Part shown: positions 26,090-32,858 of the stretch, piece by piece
How the letters are laid out: each line of letters begins with the position of its first letter
How positions within the stretch are numbered: position 1 is the stretch's first letter
IMG/VR virus record: IMGVR_UViG_3300009412_002054
Span: 1-38,583 of that record
Length of the DNA: 38,583 nt
Direction: 5' to 3' (one strand)
Source: a virus
Program-made: the position numbers and the translations under genes
Notes under the pieces: model-generated
What the model was told of the DNA's origin: nothing
The model's input: the letters and a program-made list of their open reading frames with translations, nothing else
Database searches by the model: none

Positions 26090-26530
26090 TTAAAATTCAT
26101 CTTCATATCGCCGGTGCTTCAGGTAGCGGATGGGGTCCACCTTGTTCTTCCAGGCATGCAGGCGCAGGTGATTGTTGTATTGTCGGATCCCGGCAAGGGC
26201 TTTAAAGCGATCTCCCGGGCTCATTTTCTTCCAGAAGCCTTCCGTCTCCTTCTTGCGGGTTTTCAGGCCGTATGCCTCCCAGAACGCTTCAAAAGTGACC
26301 TCCGGGTCTTGTTTATGGATCTCGAAATTCTTCTTCAGAATTGCCTGCCAAAGTTTCATTTGCTCTTCAGTAGTCGGAAAATTTGGAGACCGATAGAGCC
26401 AGTCACGCTGTTTAAAGTTGAGTTGCCCCTCGAGGATTTCAAAGGCCCTTAAAAAGCCTTTAAAGTCATACCTAAACACCAGGATGAACCCGTTTTTCCT
26501 GCTCTTAACCGTGTATGTTGTGAATGTCAT
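26090..26530 (-). CDS. Replication-module protein with primosome-like C-terminus
   Basis: 146 residues. The C-terminal half ('VTFEAFWEAYGLKTRKKETEGFWKKMSPGDRFKALAGIRQYNNHLR...DPIRYLKHRRYEDEF') follows the 'FW..Y..K..KK.....W.k.....R..A...I..Y......Y.k....yLk.rrwede' pattern found at the ends of many phage replication initiator or helicase-loader proteins. The N-terminal half is unknown. It may help load host replication proteins during transpositional replication. Start overlaps the upstream stop (ATGA). Confidence 0.6.
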   Translation of the reverse strand: MTFTTYTVKSRKNGFILVFRYDFKGFLRAFEILEGQLNFKQRDWLYRSPNFPTTEEQMKLWQAILKKNFEIHKQDPEVTFEAFWEAYGLKTRKKETEGFWKKMSPGDRFKALAGIRQYNNHLRLHAWKNKVDPIRYLKHRRYEDEF

Positions 26531-26826
26531 CTTGGGAAGAGGGTTAGTTGTTCACCTGCGCGACAGTGGGCGTTGTAAAACTCTTTGGTTAAGACTGCAG
26601 ATGTGCAGTACATGAATCCCCCAGGTTCAGCCAGGGAAAAGAATCCAGAATAATATTCAAGTATGCCGAGATCCTGCAGGCCCTTCAGTATTGTTCGCAT
26701 TTTACGGTCTTTCTTGGATTTTCCTACAAGTGTTCGGATCGGACATATTTTGCTATCCAAGAAAACCAGTTTCTGATCTGATTTCTTTAGTAGATTTACA
26801 ACTTGGGCTGTTAATAACTCATTCAT
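26527..26826 (-). CDS. Small protein ending in a clamp-binding-like QLTLF motif
   Basis: 99 residues. Residues 1-65 look like a small winged-helix ('LLTAQVVNLLKKSDQKLVFLD...KDRKMRTILKGLQDLGILEYYSGFF'). The extreme C-terminus is 'GEQLTLFPR', matching the QLxLF pentapeptide that binds the bacterial beta sliding clamp. Together these suggest a DNA-replication accessory factor. No family is recognised. Chained by ATGA overlaps to both neighbours. Confidence 0.55.
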   Translation of the reverse strand: MNELLTAQVVNLLKKSDQKLVFLDSKICPIRTLVGKSKKDRKMRTILKGLQDLGILEYYSGFFSLAEPGGFMYCTSAVLTKEFYNAHCRAGEQLTLFPR

Positions 26827-27134
26827 GATAGTTTCTGATGTAATTGATCAGCCACCAGCTGGACGCGGTAGTCCCCGCCTTTGATCCGTATGACAAACCG
26901 CAGATACAGCTCGAGCTCGTGGGCCTCATGATACTTCACCTCAATTTTGAAAGGCTTGCTATTGCCTGGAAACTTGTCGATTTGTTTCTTGGCCAGTTTT
27001 CGGGCAACCCCCTCGAGGATGCATTGTTGAGCACGTCCTTCCCGGCCACCAAACACTTGGTACTCCAGACTGGATAGCGCCTGGTTTATTGCCCTGAGGC
27101 GCTCGAAAGTGAGGTCTATCTTAACTCCGTCCAT
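26823..27134 (-). CDS. Unknown early protein (103 aa)
   Basis: 103 residues, basic. An N-terminal helical part ('FERLRAINQALSSLEYQVFGGREGRAQQCILEGVARKLAKKQIDK') and a C-terminal beta part ('FKIEVKYHEAHELELYLRFVIRIKGGDYRVQLVADQL'). No known motif. It overlaps the gene upstream by 19 bases and the one downstream by four. Part of the early operon of small genes. Confidence 0.55.
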   Translation of the reverse strand: MDGVKIDLTFERLRAINQALSSLEYQVFGGREGRAQQCILEGVARKLAKKQIDKFPGNSKPFKIEVKYHEAHELELYLRFVIRIKGGDYRVQLVADQLHQKLS

Positions 27135-27424
27135 TTCCGTTCAATTTTAGGCGCCTTGCGAACCGATTTCAGGGGTTTTCCCTGGATATTTTTATTCATC
27201 CCGCTTGCTACTTCAATCACCCGGACATCATCGCAGCCCCACTGATGGGCCCAGGGGGGCATCACCCGGATCCGCTGGATATGAACCTCCAGGCGGGCTA
27301 TTTCCTTGCAAAGGGAGGTTTGTTGCTTCCGGGTAAGGACCACACCCTGGCCAGGATGCCGGAGGAACTTGATCAGCTGTCCTTGGGTCTGCTGAAGCCA
27401 TTGAAGTTTTTCTCCGAGTGTCAT
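27116..27424 (-). CDS. Unknown early protein (102 aa)
   Basis: 102 residues, strongly basic. The N-terminal 60 residues are amphipathic helices ('EKLQWLQQTQGQLIKFLRHPG...LTRKQQTSLCKEIARLEVHIQRI'), the C-terminus is Lys/Arg-rich ('KPLKSVRKAPKIERKWTELR'), consistent with nucleic-acid contact. No family recognised. ATGA overlap with the zinc-binding mini-gene upstream. Confidence 0.55.
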   Translation of the reverse strand: MTLGEKLQWLQQTQGQLIKFLRHPGQGVVLTRKQQTSLCKEIARLEVHIQRIRVMPPWAHQWGCDDVRVIEVASGMNKNIQGKPLKSVRKAPKIERKWTELR

Positions 27425-27573
27425 GCGCAGTCAGTTATACTACAGAGTATTTTTCCGCAGGCCTTGCATCGCTCCTGGTAGGATTCACAGGTGACAATGG
27501 TACGAGTCACGATAATGGTGGCCTCATTGTGAGGGCAGAACTCCTGTAATATTTTCAGGTACCAGGGGGTCAT
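27421..27573 (-). CDS. Tiny Cys-rich protein (50 aa), possible zinc knuckle
   Basis: 50 residues with five cysteines: Cys13-Pro-His15, Cys29, Cys36-x2-Cys39 ('CKACGKILC') and Cys44, then Cys49. Both ends overlap neighbours by ATGA, so it fits exactly in the space between two genes. The CxxC and extra Cys/His suggest a small zinc-binding protein, perhaps a transcription accessory factor. Weak but position-supported. Confidence 0.6.
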   Translation of the reverse strand: MTPWYLKILQEFCPHNEATIIVTRTIVTCESYQERCKACGKILCSITDCA

Positions 27574-27950
27574 GCCTTATGTCGAATTTTAAAAATAGAG
27601 GTGCGTTTATCAATTGTTCGGTGCAATAGGCCACCACTGAGCACATGTTCCTGCTTCCACCCTTTCAGCAGCAAGGTTTCTGTCATTTTTGGCCGATACC
27701 ATTCCCTGTTTGGAGGAGCTAAAGGAAATAGGTCCCGCATCATTGTGGATTGACTATCACCATCACAACGAGAACACGTTGTGATAAAAGGGGTGGTACC
27801 GGTATCCCGATAGATATATATATCCACGTTTCCGCAGCTACTGCACATGTAGCTATTTCTTGACCCTTGTATTTCGGGGCCACGATATTCTTGCAGATTA
27901 TCCATCATCTGTCGCCAGCGGCTACCAAATTCAATTTTGTCCATGGCCAT
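27570..27950 (-). CDS. Zinc-ribbon protein of unknown function
   Basis: About 126 residues from an ATG at 27950 (ATG at 27944 is equally good; an upstream start at 27986 would overlap the preceding membrane gene heavily). Two CxxC pairs, 'CSSCGN' and 'CSRCDG', some 20 residues apart, form a zinc ribbon at about 37-60. The C-terminal half is basic with 'LLLKGWKQEHVLSGGLLHRTID'. Possibly DNA- or RNA-binding. Confidence 0.6.
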   Translation of the reverse strand: MAMDKIEFGSRWRQMMDNLQEYRGPEIQGSRNSYMCSSCGNVDIYIYRDTGTTPFITTCSRCDGDSQSTMMRDLFPLAPPNREWYRPKMTETLLLKGWKQEHVLSGGLLHRTIDKRTSIFKIRHKA

Positions 27951-28113
27951 TTTTTTTGATAAGTTGTAAGAAGGGTGAAACAACAATGAGAAGGGGCATC
28001 ATCAAAAGGGCCACTCCGTAGAAGACTACACAGGCCAGGACCATCAGAATAGCGGATACACTTCCGATTATCAAAAAGCCGATATCGGTGGCGATTCTCT
28101 CGAGGCGATTCAT
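27931..28113 (-). CDS. Small two-helix membrane protein (60 aa)
   Basis: 60 residues. Two hydrophobic stretches run almost continuously from residue 12 to 53 ('IGFLIIGSVSAILMVLACVVFYG' and 'VALLMMPLLIVVSPFLQLI'), with a basic C-terminus. Overlaps the upstream gene by ATGA and the downstream zinc-ribbon gene by about 20 bases. Early-expressed inner-membrane protein of unknown role; exclusion of other phages or membrane tethering are guesses. Confidence 0.6.
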   Translation of the reverse strand: MNRLERIATDIGFLIIGSVSAILMVLACVVFYGVALLMMPLLIVVSPFLQLIKKNGHGQN

Positions 28114-28409
28114 GACTTGAACTTTTTTTGCACCATGGACTCCATGGCCACAATTATCCTGGAGAGCTCCAGACGGTTCATCTTCCGGAGGGCTTTTCGG
28201 ACCGGACTCTTTTCACTCTGCAACCATTCCCCCAGGCGTTTGGTATCGGGTACCGGAAATGGGCGGCCGCTCATACGCTTGGTCCATCCAAGTTGATGGA
28301 GCAGGCTGGTGATGTACCTGTGTTGCGGGTTGGTCGTATCAAACCCGCCCCAGTACTCCGGGGTCTTCATCCTTTTCCGGATCTGTTTGAAATTGATGCT
28401 TGGTGTCAT
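28110..28409 (-). CDS. Early phage regulator-like protein (Mu gp16-type?)
   Basis: 99 residues, strongly basic: 'NPQHRYITSLLHQLGWTKRMSGRPFPVPDTKRLGEWLQSEKSPVRKALRKMNRLELSRIIVAMESMVQKK'. The layout (short helical unit, conserved 'LGW', C-terminal helix pair) resembles the DUF1018/gp16 proteins of Mu-like phages, but similarity is faint. The start is preceded by a 16-base leader motif identical to that of the MuB-like gene. First gene after the non-coding structured region. Confidence 0.55.
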   Translation of the reverse strand: MTPSINFKQIRKRMKTPEYWGGFDTTNPQHRYITSLLHQLGWTKRMSGRPFPVPDTKRLGEWLQSEKSPVRKALRKMNRLELSRIIVAMESMVQKKFKS

Positions 28410-28414
28410 TGAAC

Positions 28415-28430
28415 TTGGATTTAGTTAAAA
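28415..28430 (-). promoter_or_regulatory. Leader motif TTTTAACTAAATCCAA, copy 1
   Basis: On the minus strand TTTTAACTAAATCCAA lies 6-21 bases before the ATG at 28409. The identical 16 bases lie 8-23 bases before the MuB-like start at 32851. An A-rich leader of this type replaces Shine-Dalgarno sites in many Bacteroidetes genes, so this may be a strong translation signal, or a regulatory site shared by two early genes. Confidence 0.5.
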
Positions 28431-28448
28431 ATGCCGGTCTTTCCCGGC
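28427..28448 (-). terminator. Intrinsic terminator ending the structured non-coding region
   Basis: On the minus strand, GCCGGGAAAGACCGGC (5-bp G/C stem, 6-base loop) is followed by ATTTTT, a textbook intrinsic terminator. It lies 24 bases upstream of the gene at 28409, so early transcripts either read through or a new promoter is used. It is also copy 1 of a three-copy hairpin family in this region. Confidence 0.6.
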
Positions 28449-28732
28449 TGTCAGGCCTCTTTGCTAAACCCCCGAAGGGGCGGCTGCTTTCACGGTGTGA
28501 CTTGGCGCTTCAGAAGGTTCAGTTTGCCAAACCGATCCTAATTACATGTTCGGTTTCCTCACACTCACCGAACTCGAACCCTCGTCTACTCACAGCCTCT
28601 CTCTGGAAGGGTTGGGCAGAGGCAAGGGATCGAACCTTGCTAAACCACACAACCACCCCACGTGCTGTGCTCTGCCAGTTGCCGGTCTTTCCCGGCGGTC
28701 ACCGCTCCCTAAAACGGAGCCGTCTTTCCGGC
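28433..28732 (-). repeat. Three related GC hairpins bracketing the tRNA-like element
   Basis: GCCGGTCTTTCCCGGC occurs at 28433-28448 and 28681-28696 (plus-strand reading), and a shorter form GCCGTCTTTCCGGC at 28719-28732. Each is a perfect stem with a TCTTTC loop and each is followed by a 'GTCA'. Further small hairpins lie between (CCCC-GAA-GGGG at 28470-28480, GCGG-TCA-CCGC at 28695-28705, GCTCC...GGAGC at 28704-28720). Ten-base TTGCTAAACC occurs at both 28461 and 28638. This density is unlike coding DNA nearby. Confidence 0.65.
28615..28676 (-). ncRNA. tRNA-like fold (acceptor stem and T-arm, no anticodon arm)
   Basis: On the minus strand GGCAGAG (28676-28670) pairs perfectly with CTCTGCC (28621-28615), and between them GCAAGG-TTCGATC-CCTTGC (28640-28622) is a perfect T-arm with a canonical TTCGATC loop, stacked directly on the acceptor stem. 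The 29 bases where the D and anticodon arms should be instead form one long imperfect hairpin (CACA..AC / GT..TGTG). Total 62 bases, too short for a normal tRNA; CCA is not encoded. It could be a tRNA mimic, a tRNA remnant or an RNase P substrate. Confidence 0.55.
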
Positions 28733-28883
28733 TGTCATTCTTTCCATGCTTTAGGGCCTATGATGTTACCAGGCGGGGACCCCATTTATCACTTCAGGTC
28801 AATATTCTCAGAGGGAACTTGAAGTGCTTTAAAACATGGCTTTTTGCCCGAAGAAATCCGAGACCTTTTTGCCCCTACCTCCC

Positions 28884-29060
28884 TCACTGAAAGTTGCAGA
28901 TGGCGAACTGCCCGATGGCGCTATCCGGGATGTTCAGCAGCAGCTCCGTGCAGGTCATCTTTGGGCACTGAAGTCTCTGCAGCATCGTTGTCACGAAAAC
29001 CCACATCACCAGCAGGATGAGCATCCACCGGGCCATTGTTTTTGCTTTTTGTAATTCCAT
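28884..29060 (-). CDS. Small membrane protein (58 aa)
   Basis: 58 residues: 'MELQKAKTMARWMLILLVMWVFVTTML' contains one membrane helix (about 12-27), followed by a short tail with three Cys ('QCPKMTCTELLL...FAICNFQ'). It overlaps the 3' part of the 97-residue gene upstream in another frame; the hydrophobic-helix content and good ATG context favour it over the shadow. The last gene before the non-coding region. Confidence 0.5.
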   Translation of the reverse strand: MELQKAKTMARWMLILLVMWVFVTTMLQRLQCPKMTCTELLLNIPDSAIGQFAICNFQ

Positions 29061-29214
29061 TGGATTTGAGTATTACTGTTTTTGCATCTACACGTACATA
29101 TCTGGCTCCTGCGGCCAGTAAATCTTCTTCCCGCGCCTTGGCCTGCTCCAGCACCTTTTGTGCTGTCTCACGCCAGGCTTTTGGGTTGTTTCCTATCTCC
29201 GGGACGGTGCTCAT
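28921..29214 (-). CDS. Unknown early protein (97 aa)
   Basis: 97 residues. N-terminal half: 'EIGNNPKAWRETAQKVLEQAKAREEDLLAAGARYVRVDAKTVILKSNG', a helix plus strand of coding character. The C-terminal 40 residues (Asp/Ala/Gly/His-rich) lie opposite in frame to the membrane gene 28884-29060 and look less real. The start is firm: it overlaps the stop of the upstream gene as ATGA. Either the two genes truly overlap by 140 bases or one boundary is wrong. Confidence 0.5.
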   Translation of the reverse strand: MSTVPEIGNNPKAWRETAQKVLEQAKAREEDLLAAGARYVRVDAKTVILKSNGITKSKNNGPVDAHPAGDVGFRDNDAAETSVPKDDLHGAAAEHPG

Positions 29215-29366
29215 TTTCCTGTTTTACGTATCCAGTCGTTGAGCGCGGCCTGCTCAGAAGGGAGTAACTCCTCCCGGCTGATCCAGTTCCCGTCACCGTC
29301 CAGGTAGACCTCCTTGCCATTTACCCAGATCGTTTTGTCTCCGTCATCGTAGATCTCTACGGCCAT
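29211..29366 (-). CDS. Small acidic protein (51 aa)
   Basis: 51 residues: 'MAVEIYDDGDKTIWVNGKEVYLDGDGNWISREELLPSEQAALNDWIRKTGK'-type composition, two short beta hairpins followed by a helix. Its ATG shares the A of the upstream TGA and its own TGA overlaps the next ATG, so it is translated in a chain. Length below usual gene-calling limits. No family known. Confidence 0.6.
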   Translation of the reverse strand: MAVEIYDDGDKTIWVNGKEVYLDGDGNWISREELLPSEQAALNDWIRKTGK

Positions 29367-29743
29367 CAGCTCCTGTATTCAAGTTTGTAATACACATGGC
29401 CTTCGTTCTTGAAAGGCTCCCGGGTGAGTACCCACAAGCGGTAGGTGGTACCCTTGCGTCCCGGATGCGCATCCTTAACCTTGCGCACGTAGGGCCCATA
29501 CTGCACGTAATATTCTCCCTTGTCCGATTTCTTGATTGTCTTCGGGGAAATACCGGTATCGGAAATGGACAGGTAAAAGGCCTTGGGGTCATGTGCATCG
29601 TCAAAGAAGCTGATTTTGTCCCCTTCCGCAAGTTTTAGTTTGTCAATGAGGTCACGACTGAAGCAAATCCTCCCATTGGCCTGCAGAGTTATATACTCGC
29701 CAGGCACGCTGCCGCTGGCTGCTATAAATCTTCTGGGTTTCAT
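29366..29743 (-). CDS. Unknown early protein (125 aa)
   Basis: 125 residues from the ATG at 29743, which overlaps the upstream TGA as ATGA; an ATG 33 bases further up would overlap more. Beta-rich with 'PGEYITLQANGRICFSRDLIDKLKLAEGDKISFFDD', which resembles an AbrB/SpoVT-like or transcription-regulator swapped-hairpin motif, then 'VQYGPYVRKVKDAHPGRKGTTYRLWVL'. A regulator is possible. Function unknown. Confidence 0.55.
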   Translation of the reverse strand: MKPRRFIAASGSVPGEYITLQANGRICFSRDLIDKLKLAEGDKISFFDDAHDPKAFYLSISDTGISPKTIKKSDKGEYYVQYGPYVRKVKDAHPGRKGTTYRLWVLTREPFKNEGHVYYKLEYRS

Positions 29744-30402
29744 AGGCTGGAGAATTGAACGTTGATATCTTGCCATTGGCCTTTTTCATTCTTCATGTAG
29801 GCCCGGCAATAGGTGGCGGATCCCACTACGCGCTGGCAGTCGTCCAGCTTGTCGAACTCCTCAATAAGCGTCTGGTTGCCCAGCTCCCGGACCTGCTTAC
29901 GTGCCTTGGCCAGCAGCTTCGGATCATACTCGCCTTTCGAGTTGCGAATCAGAATGTTATTGAGGATCTCGTAGAGTCCCTTGTTGCGACCGGCGAATTT
30001 TTCCTTGAAGATTTCCTGAATGGCCTGGATGTGTATCACGGCCTCATCGGTAAAGCTGAATCGCTCCTGACGTTCTACGGTCACCTTCAGGGTATCGTCT
30101 TCGTTTTTCAGGGTAAAGGATTTGACCTCCTTGGGCTCTTTCCCGTCGAGCTCATACATGCGCTCATAAAGCGCATTGGCATCGGATAGGGTTTGATGTT
30201 TGAGCCGGGTAAGTTCGCTCGATAGCTGGTGAAACTTACTGGTGGTCTGCACCAGGAAGTCCTCCTTGTCTTTGAGGTATTCCTTTTTGGCTCTGGCCTG
30301 GGATGCTTTGCGCTCTTTTTTGCGGCGCTCGAGCTCGGCCTGCAGCTCCTTGTCGGAGAGGCCCTCCAGGGAGGCGGGAGGGGCTTTGGTCTGGGTACTC
30401 AT
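29740..30402 (-). CDS. DUF3164 family early protein
   Basis: 220 residues. Long N-terminal helix ('LSDKELQAELERRKKERKASQARAKKEYLKDKEDFLVQT'), then 'VTVERQERFSFTDEAVIHIQAIQEIFKEKF' and a C-terminal 'LLAKARKQVRELGNQTLIEEFDKLDDCQRVVGSATYCRAYMKNEKGQWQDINVQFSSL', the pattern of DUF3164, which is encoded in the early regions of most Mu-like phages. The exact role is unknown. Confidence 0.85.
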   Translation of the reverse strand: MSTQTKAPPASLEGLSDKELQAELERRKKERKASQARAKKEYLKDKEDFLVQTTSKFHQLSSELTRLKHQTLSDANALYERMYELDGKEPKEVKSFTLKNEDDTLKVTVERQERFSFTDEAVIHIQAIQEIFKEKFAGRNKGLYEILNNILIRNSKGEYDPKLLAKARKQVRELGNQTLIEEFDKLDDCQRVVGSATYCRAYMKNEKGQWQDINVQFSSL

Positions 30403-30412
30403 ACGGGTAGTG

Positions 30413-30556
30413 TTAAGATGTTAAACTTGCTTTTTTCAGGAGTCTATCCTGGTACTTTTCCACGCCCTTTGCGAAAGGGTGTCCGGGGAAATGACGCAGC
30501 CACCGGTCCATTTCAGCGGCTCGCTTGAGCAATGCGCTCTTTGTGATCTCTGTCAT
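30413..30556 (-). CDS. Very small basic protein (47 aa)
   Basis: 47 residues, Lys/Arg-rich and helical ('ITKSALLKRAAEMDRWLRHFPGHPFAKGVEKYQDRLLKKASL'). It overlaps the upstream gene by 44 bases and ends ten bases before the DUF3164 start. It fills the only gap here and has coding-like composition. Could be a small regulator; evidence is positional only. Confidence 0.4.
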   Translation of the reverse strand: MTEITKSALLKRAAEMDRWLRHFPGHPFAKGVEKYQDRLLKKASLTS

Positions 30557-30797
30557 ACCTCTGGGCTTGATTGTCAATAAATTCTACCTTCTCGTTGAGC
30601 TCGGCCGGTATGCGGTAGGTAGGTACCGCTGTTTCATGTCCGAGCTCCTTGATCTTGGATACTGCCCGCATGCAGGCAGCCCGTTCCATGGTCAAACAAA
30701 TGCGTTGGCCCACGGAAAGACCAATGTTATTATCCCGGGTATATCGATATACCCGAAGCAGCTTTTCGATTCTATCCTCCAGCTGGTATTTGTTCAT
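30513..30797 (-). CDS. Unknown early protein (94 aa)
   Basis: 94 residues, helical: 'YQLEDRIEKLLRVYRYTRDNNIGLSVGQRICLTMERAACMRAVSKIKELGHETAVPTYRIPAELNEKVEFIDNQAQRYDRDHKERI'. No family recognised. Its ATG overlaps the stop of the gene upstream (ATGA). Probably a nucleic-acid-associated helper in the early operon, by position only. Confidence 0.55.
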   Translation of the reverse strand: MNKYQLEDRIEKLLRVYRYTRDNNIGLSVGQRICLTMERAACMRAVSKIKELGHETAVPTYRIPAELNEKVEFIDNQAQRYDRDHKERIAQASR

Positions 30798-31147
30798 AGC
30801 TGTGATCTGAGTTTATACCTGTTGGCGATAGCCTCCAGGATGGGTTTTGGGAAATAAGGGTCAATTTCTTCAGCGTACATAAGGAACAGGTCCTGGAAGT
30901 TTCCAAAGTCCTGGAGTCCGGCCTCCATGTATTCGTGGTGATCCATGTAAAAGGGCAGTTCGACCTTTCGCCGCCACTGATCGCAGAACCAGGCATGGAG
31001 CGCCTCAGAGCGAAGTAGATCCCGCATAGGCAATGCTCGACTTTCTGCGTAGTGCGAGCACCACCGCGCAAAGTAGTTTTCCCTGCAATTGTGATAATTC
31101 AGCAGGGTCACTCCCATGGCTTGACATATATGTTGGTCCTTGCGCAT
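30794..31147 (-). CDS. Unknown early protein following the P-loop ATPase (117 aa)
   Basis: 117 residues from the ATG at 31147, which overlaps the upstream TAA (TAATG); longer forms read through the ATPase gene and are rejected. Aromatic and His/Cys-rich ('CQAMGVTLLNYHNCRENYFARWCSHYAESRALPMRDLLRSEALHAWFCDQWRRKVELPFYMDHHEYM'). Tight coupling suggests it works with the ATPase. Family unknown. Confidence 0.6.
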   Translation of the reverse strand: MRKDQHICQAMGVTLLNYHNCRENYFARWCSHYAESRALPMRDLLRSEALHAWFCDQWRRKVELPFYMDHHEYMEAGLQDFGNFQDLFLMYAEEIDPYFPKPILEAIANRYKLRSQL

Positions 31148-31770
31148 TATCCCAGTTTTTCCCAGTATTCTTCGGCGCGTTTTTGAAATATCACAAAGGG
31201 CTCGGTGCCTCCGTACCGGGTCTTGGCCGTGGCCCGGTACCCTTCTACCCATACTTTGACATAGGAGAGGTACTCAATTCGTTTCCCCACGCGACCCTCG
31301 GGCTTTTTCCCTTCCGCATGCCCGATGAAAATGAAAAGGGTTTCCGGGTGGTCGGCCAGCAGCTGCTCATACTCCTGAAAGCTGATACCGAATAGCTGCA
31401 GGGAATCGATAAAGACAAAGCGGGCCCGATTGCGGCGCGATAGTCTAAGGCGGAGCTCCTCGAGGTTGTCTTCCAGGAGGAGAAAAGGGCTCGGGGCATT
31501 TTCCATACCTGCCCGACGCAGAGCATTGACAAAGGAGAGGGAGTCCCCTTCTTCCAGACCGTTATACCAAACCGTTCCAAACTCGGTTAGGTACCGGGCC
31601 AGTTGGGTGGTATAGCTCGTCTTTCCGTGGCCAGAGTGTCCATAGACAAACCAAGAGCCTACTACTTCGGGCAGACCGATATGATCCTTCCAGGGGCCGC
31701 TAAAATCCAGTATGTCTCTCGTTCTCATGTACAGTTCGTTTACACAGGTACCTCGCCGCAATTTGGCCAT
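31147..31770 (-). CDS. RecA-like P-loop ATPase
   Basis: 207 residues. Walker A 'GHSGHGKT' at 44-51, Walker B 'FVFIDSLQLFG' at 118-128, and a following 'LFIFIGHAEGKKPEG' that fits the sensor/third strand of a RecA/DnaB-like core. Too short for a full helicase, it resembles the single-domain phage nucleotide-binding proteins encoded after the MuB gene in Bacteroidetes Mu-like phages. May assist strand transfer or replisome loading. Confidence 0.75.
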   Translation of the reverse strand: MAKLRRGTCVNELYMRTRDILDFSGPWKDHIGLPEVVGSWFVYGHSGHGKTSYTTQLARYLTEFGTVWYNGLEEGDSLSFVNALRRAGMENAPSPFLLLEDNLEELRLRLSRRNRARFVFIDSLQLFGISFQEYEQLLADHPETLFIFIGHAEGKKPEGRVGKRIEYLSYVKVWVEGYRATAKTRYGGTEPFVIFQKRAEEYWEKLG

Positions 31771-31795
31771 TGTTCAATCAGGGCTTAAAAGATCA

Positions 31796-32851
31796 TTAAG
31801 TGGCTACACAGGTTTCGTTTTCCTTGACTTTATCGGCTACTACCTTCTGCTTGTTCCACTTTTCAAATAGGTGCGGGATCCCGCGCCAATCAAACTGAGT
31901 ATCGTTGATCAGCTCCAGGGCGGCATCGTAATCCTTCAGATGCTTTTTGTGGATAAATGTGTTGAGGATCTCCAGGGCCTCGGTGGCCACGCGTTCATTT
32001 TCCTCGGTGATTTTTTTCAGAGCATACACCTTGCGGTTAACCCGGCGCAGGTCTGCTTTACTGTCATCAATCACTTGTTTGATATAATCCCGATGCTCTA
32101 CACCGTTGGCCATGCAAATGGCCACGACATCCTCGGAGGTTGGCGGGTGGATCTCCACATACTTGCGCCCCAGGCGCGAGTAGATTTCCTGGTACCCCTT
32201 TTTGTTAAACCGGATGCCCCGCTCGATGCGGTGTTCCAGGTGATGGGTTGCCGAGAGGACAATCCCGCAGTGATCCTCCAGGGAATTATAGAGGGTGATA
32301 AAAAAGCAAAGCACGTGATCGGGCAGTTTATCGGCCTCGTCGATAATCAGTAGGGGCTGGTGACGCTGTTTGAGTTGGTGCACCAAGGTCTCCATTAGCC
32401 GGGAGGTATTCATCCCGCTGGTTGAACGTCCGATCACACGCATGATCTCTCCGAGGAAGTATTTGCGGTCCCAGTATTCGGCGCAACGGATATAGAAAAC
32501 CTCCTGGTTGTTGTAAGCGTAGTGCTCCAGGGCTTTGGTTTTGCCGGATCCGGCCGTGCCGATCATTCCAAAAACCTTGGCATCGGCTTGCGCATCACTC
32601 ATCAGCTGCTGGATACGCTCAAAGGTGGCCGTTTGAACGATCACCCAATTTTTTCCGCTGATGCCGAGTTGGGATCCTACATTGCGCCACATATTGTCAG
32701 CGATCTGATCCCAAATCTCGTGTTCGATTTGGTGCAGCGTTGCCGAGGAGACATTCTTGAGGCTATTGGCAGCCTTGTTCTTGCTGCCGTACCGCTCGAT
32801 GTGCCTAAGCACTGCCTGGTGGATTCGTTTTTTCTCTTGGTAAGGGATCAT
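31796..32851 (-). CDS. MuB-like target-selection ATPase
   Basis: 351 residues. N-terminal helix-turn-helix (about 18-46: 'ERYGSKNKAANSLKNVSSATLHQIEHEIW') as in MuB, AAA+ domain with Walker A 'GTAGSGKT' at 98-105, Walker B 'LLIIDEAD' at 167-174, then 'VLSATHHLEHRIERGIRF' and a helical lid. It binds DNA as an ATP-dependent filament, captures target DNA, stimulates the transposase and gives target immunity. Second gene of the transposition pair, 17 bases after the transposase stop. Confidence 0.9.
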   Translation of the reverse strand: MIPYQEKKRIHQAVLRHIERYGSKNKAANSLKNVSSATLHQIEHEIWDQIADNMWRNVGSQLGISGKNWVIVQTATFERIQQLMSDAQADAKVFGMIGTAGSGKTKALEHYAYNNQEVFYIRCAEYWDRKYFLGEIMRVIGRSTSGMNTSRLMETLVHQLKQRHQPLLIIDEADKLPDHVLCFFITLYNSLEDHCGIVLSATHHLEHRIERGIRFNKKGYQEIYSRLGRKYVEIHPPTSEDVVAICMANGVEHRDYIKQVIDDSKADLRRVNRKVYALKKITEENERVATEALEILNTFIHKKHLKDYDAALELINDTQFDWRGIPHLFEKWNKQKVVADKVKENETCVAT

Positions 32852-32858
32852 CGGATAT

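Larger units (their letters stand above)
28410..28883. other. 474-bp gap in the early operon, structured non-coding DNA
   Basis: No convincing gene is present on either strand; open frames here lack coding character. On the minus strand the stretch contains, in order, an inverted repeat CACTTCA/TGAAGTG (28790-28826), the hairpin cluster, the tRNA-like fold, a second hairpin-rich part (GTTCGG...CCGAAC) and the intrinsic terminator at 28427-28448. Likely one or more early non-coding RNAs. Confidence 0.55.

Noticed and set aside
28615-28676. Functional standard tRNA gene on the minus strand
   Set aside because: Acceptor and T-arm are perfect but the element is only 62 bases, with no separate D-arm or anticodon arm, so no anticodon can be read.
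28546-28890. 114- and 140-residue plus-strand frames in the non-coding island
   Set aside because: Ser/Pro/Arg/Leu-rich, low coding character, and they run through the hairpins and the tRNA-like fold.
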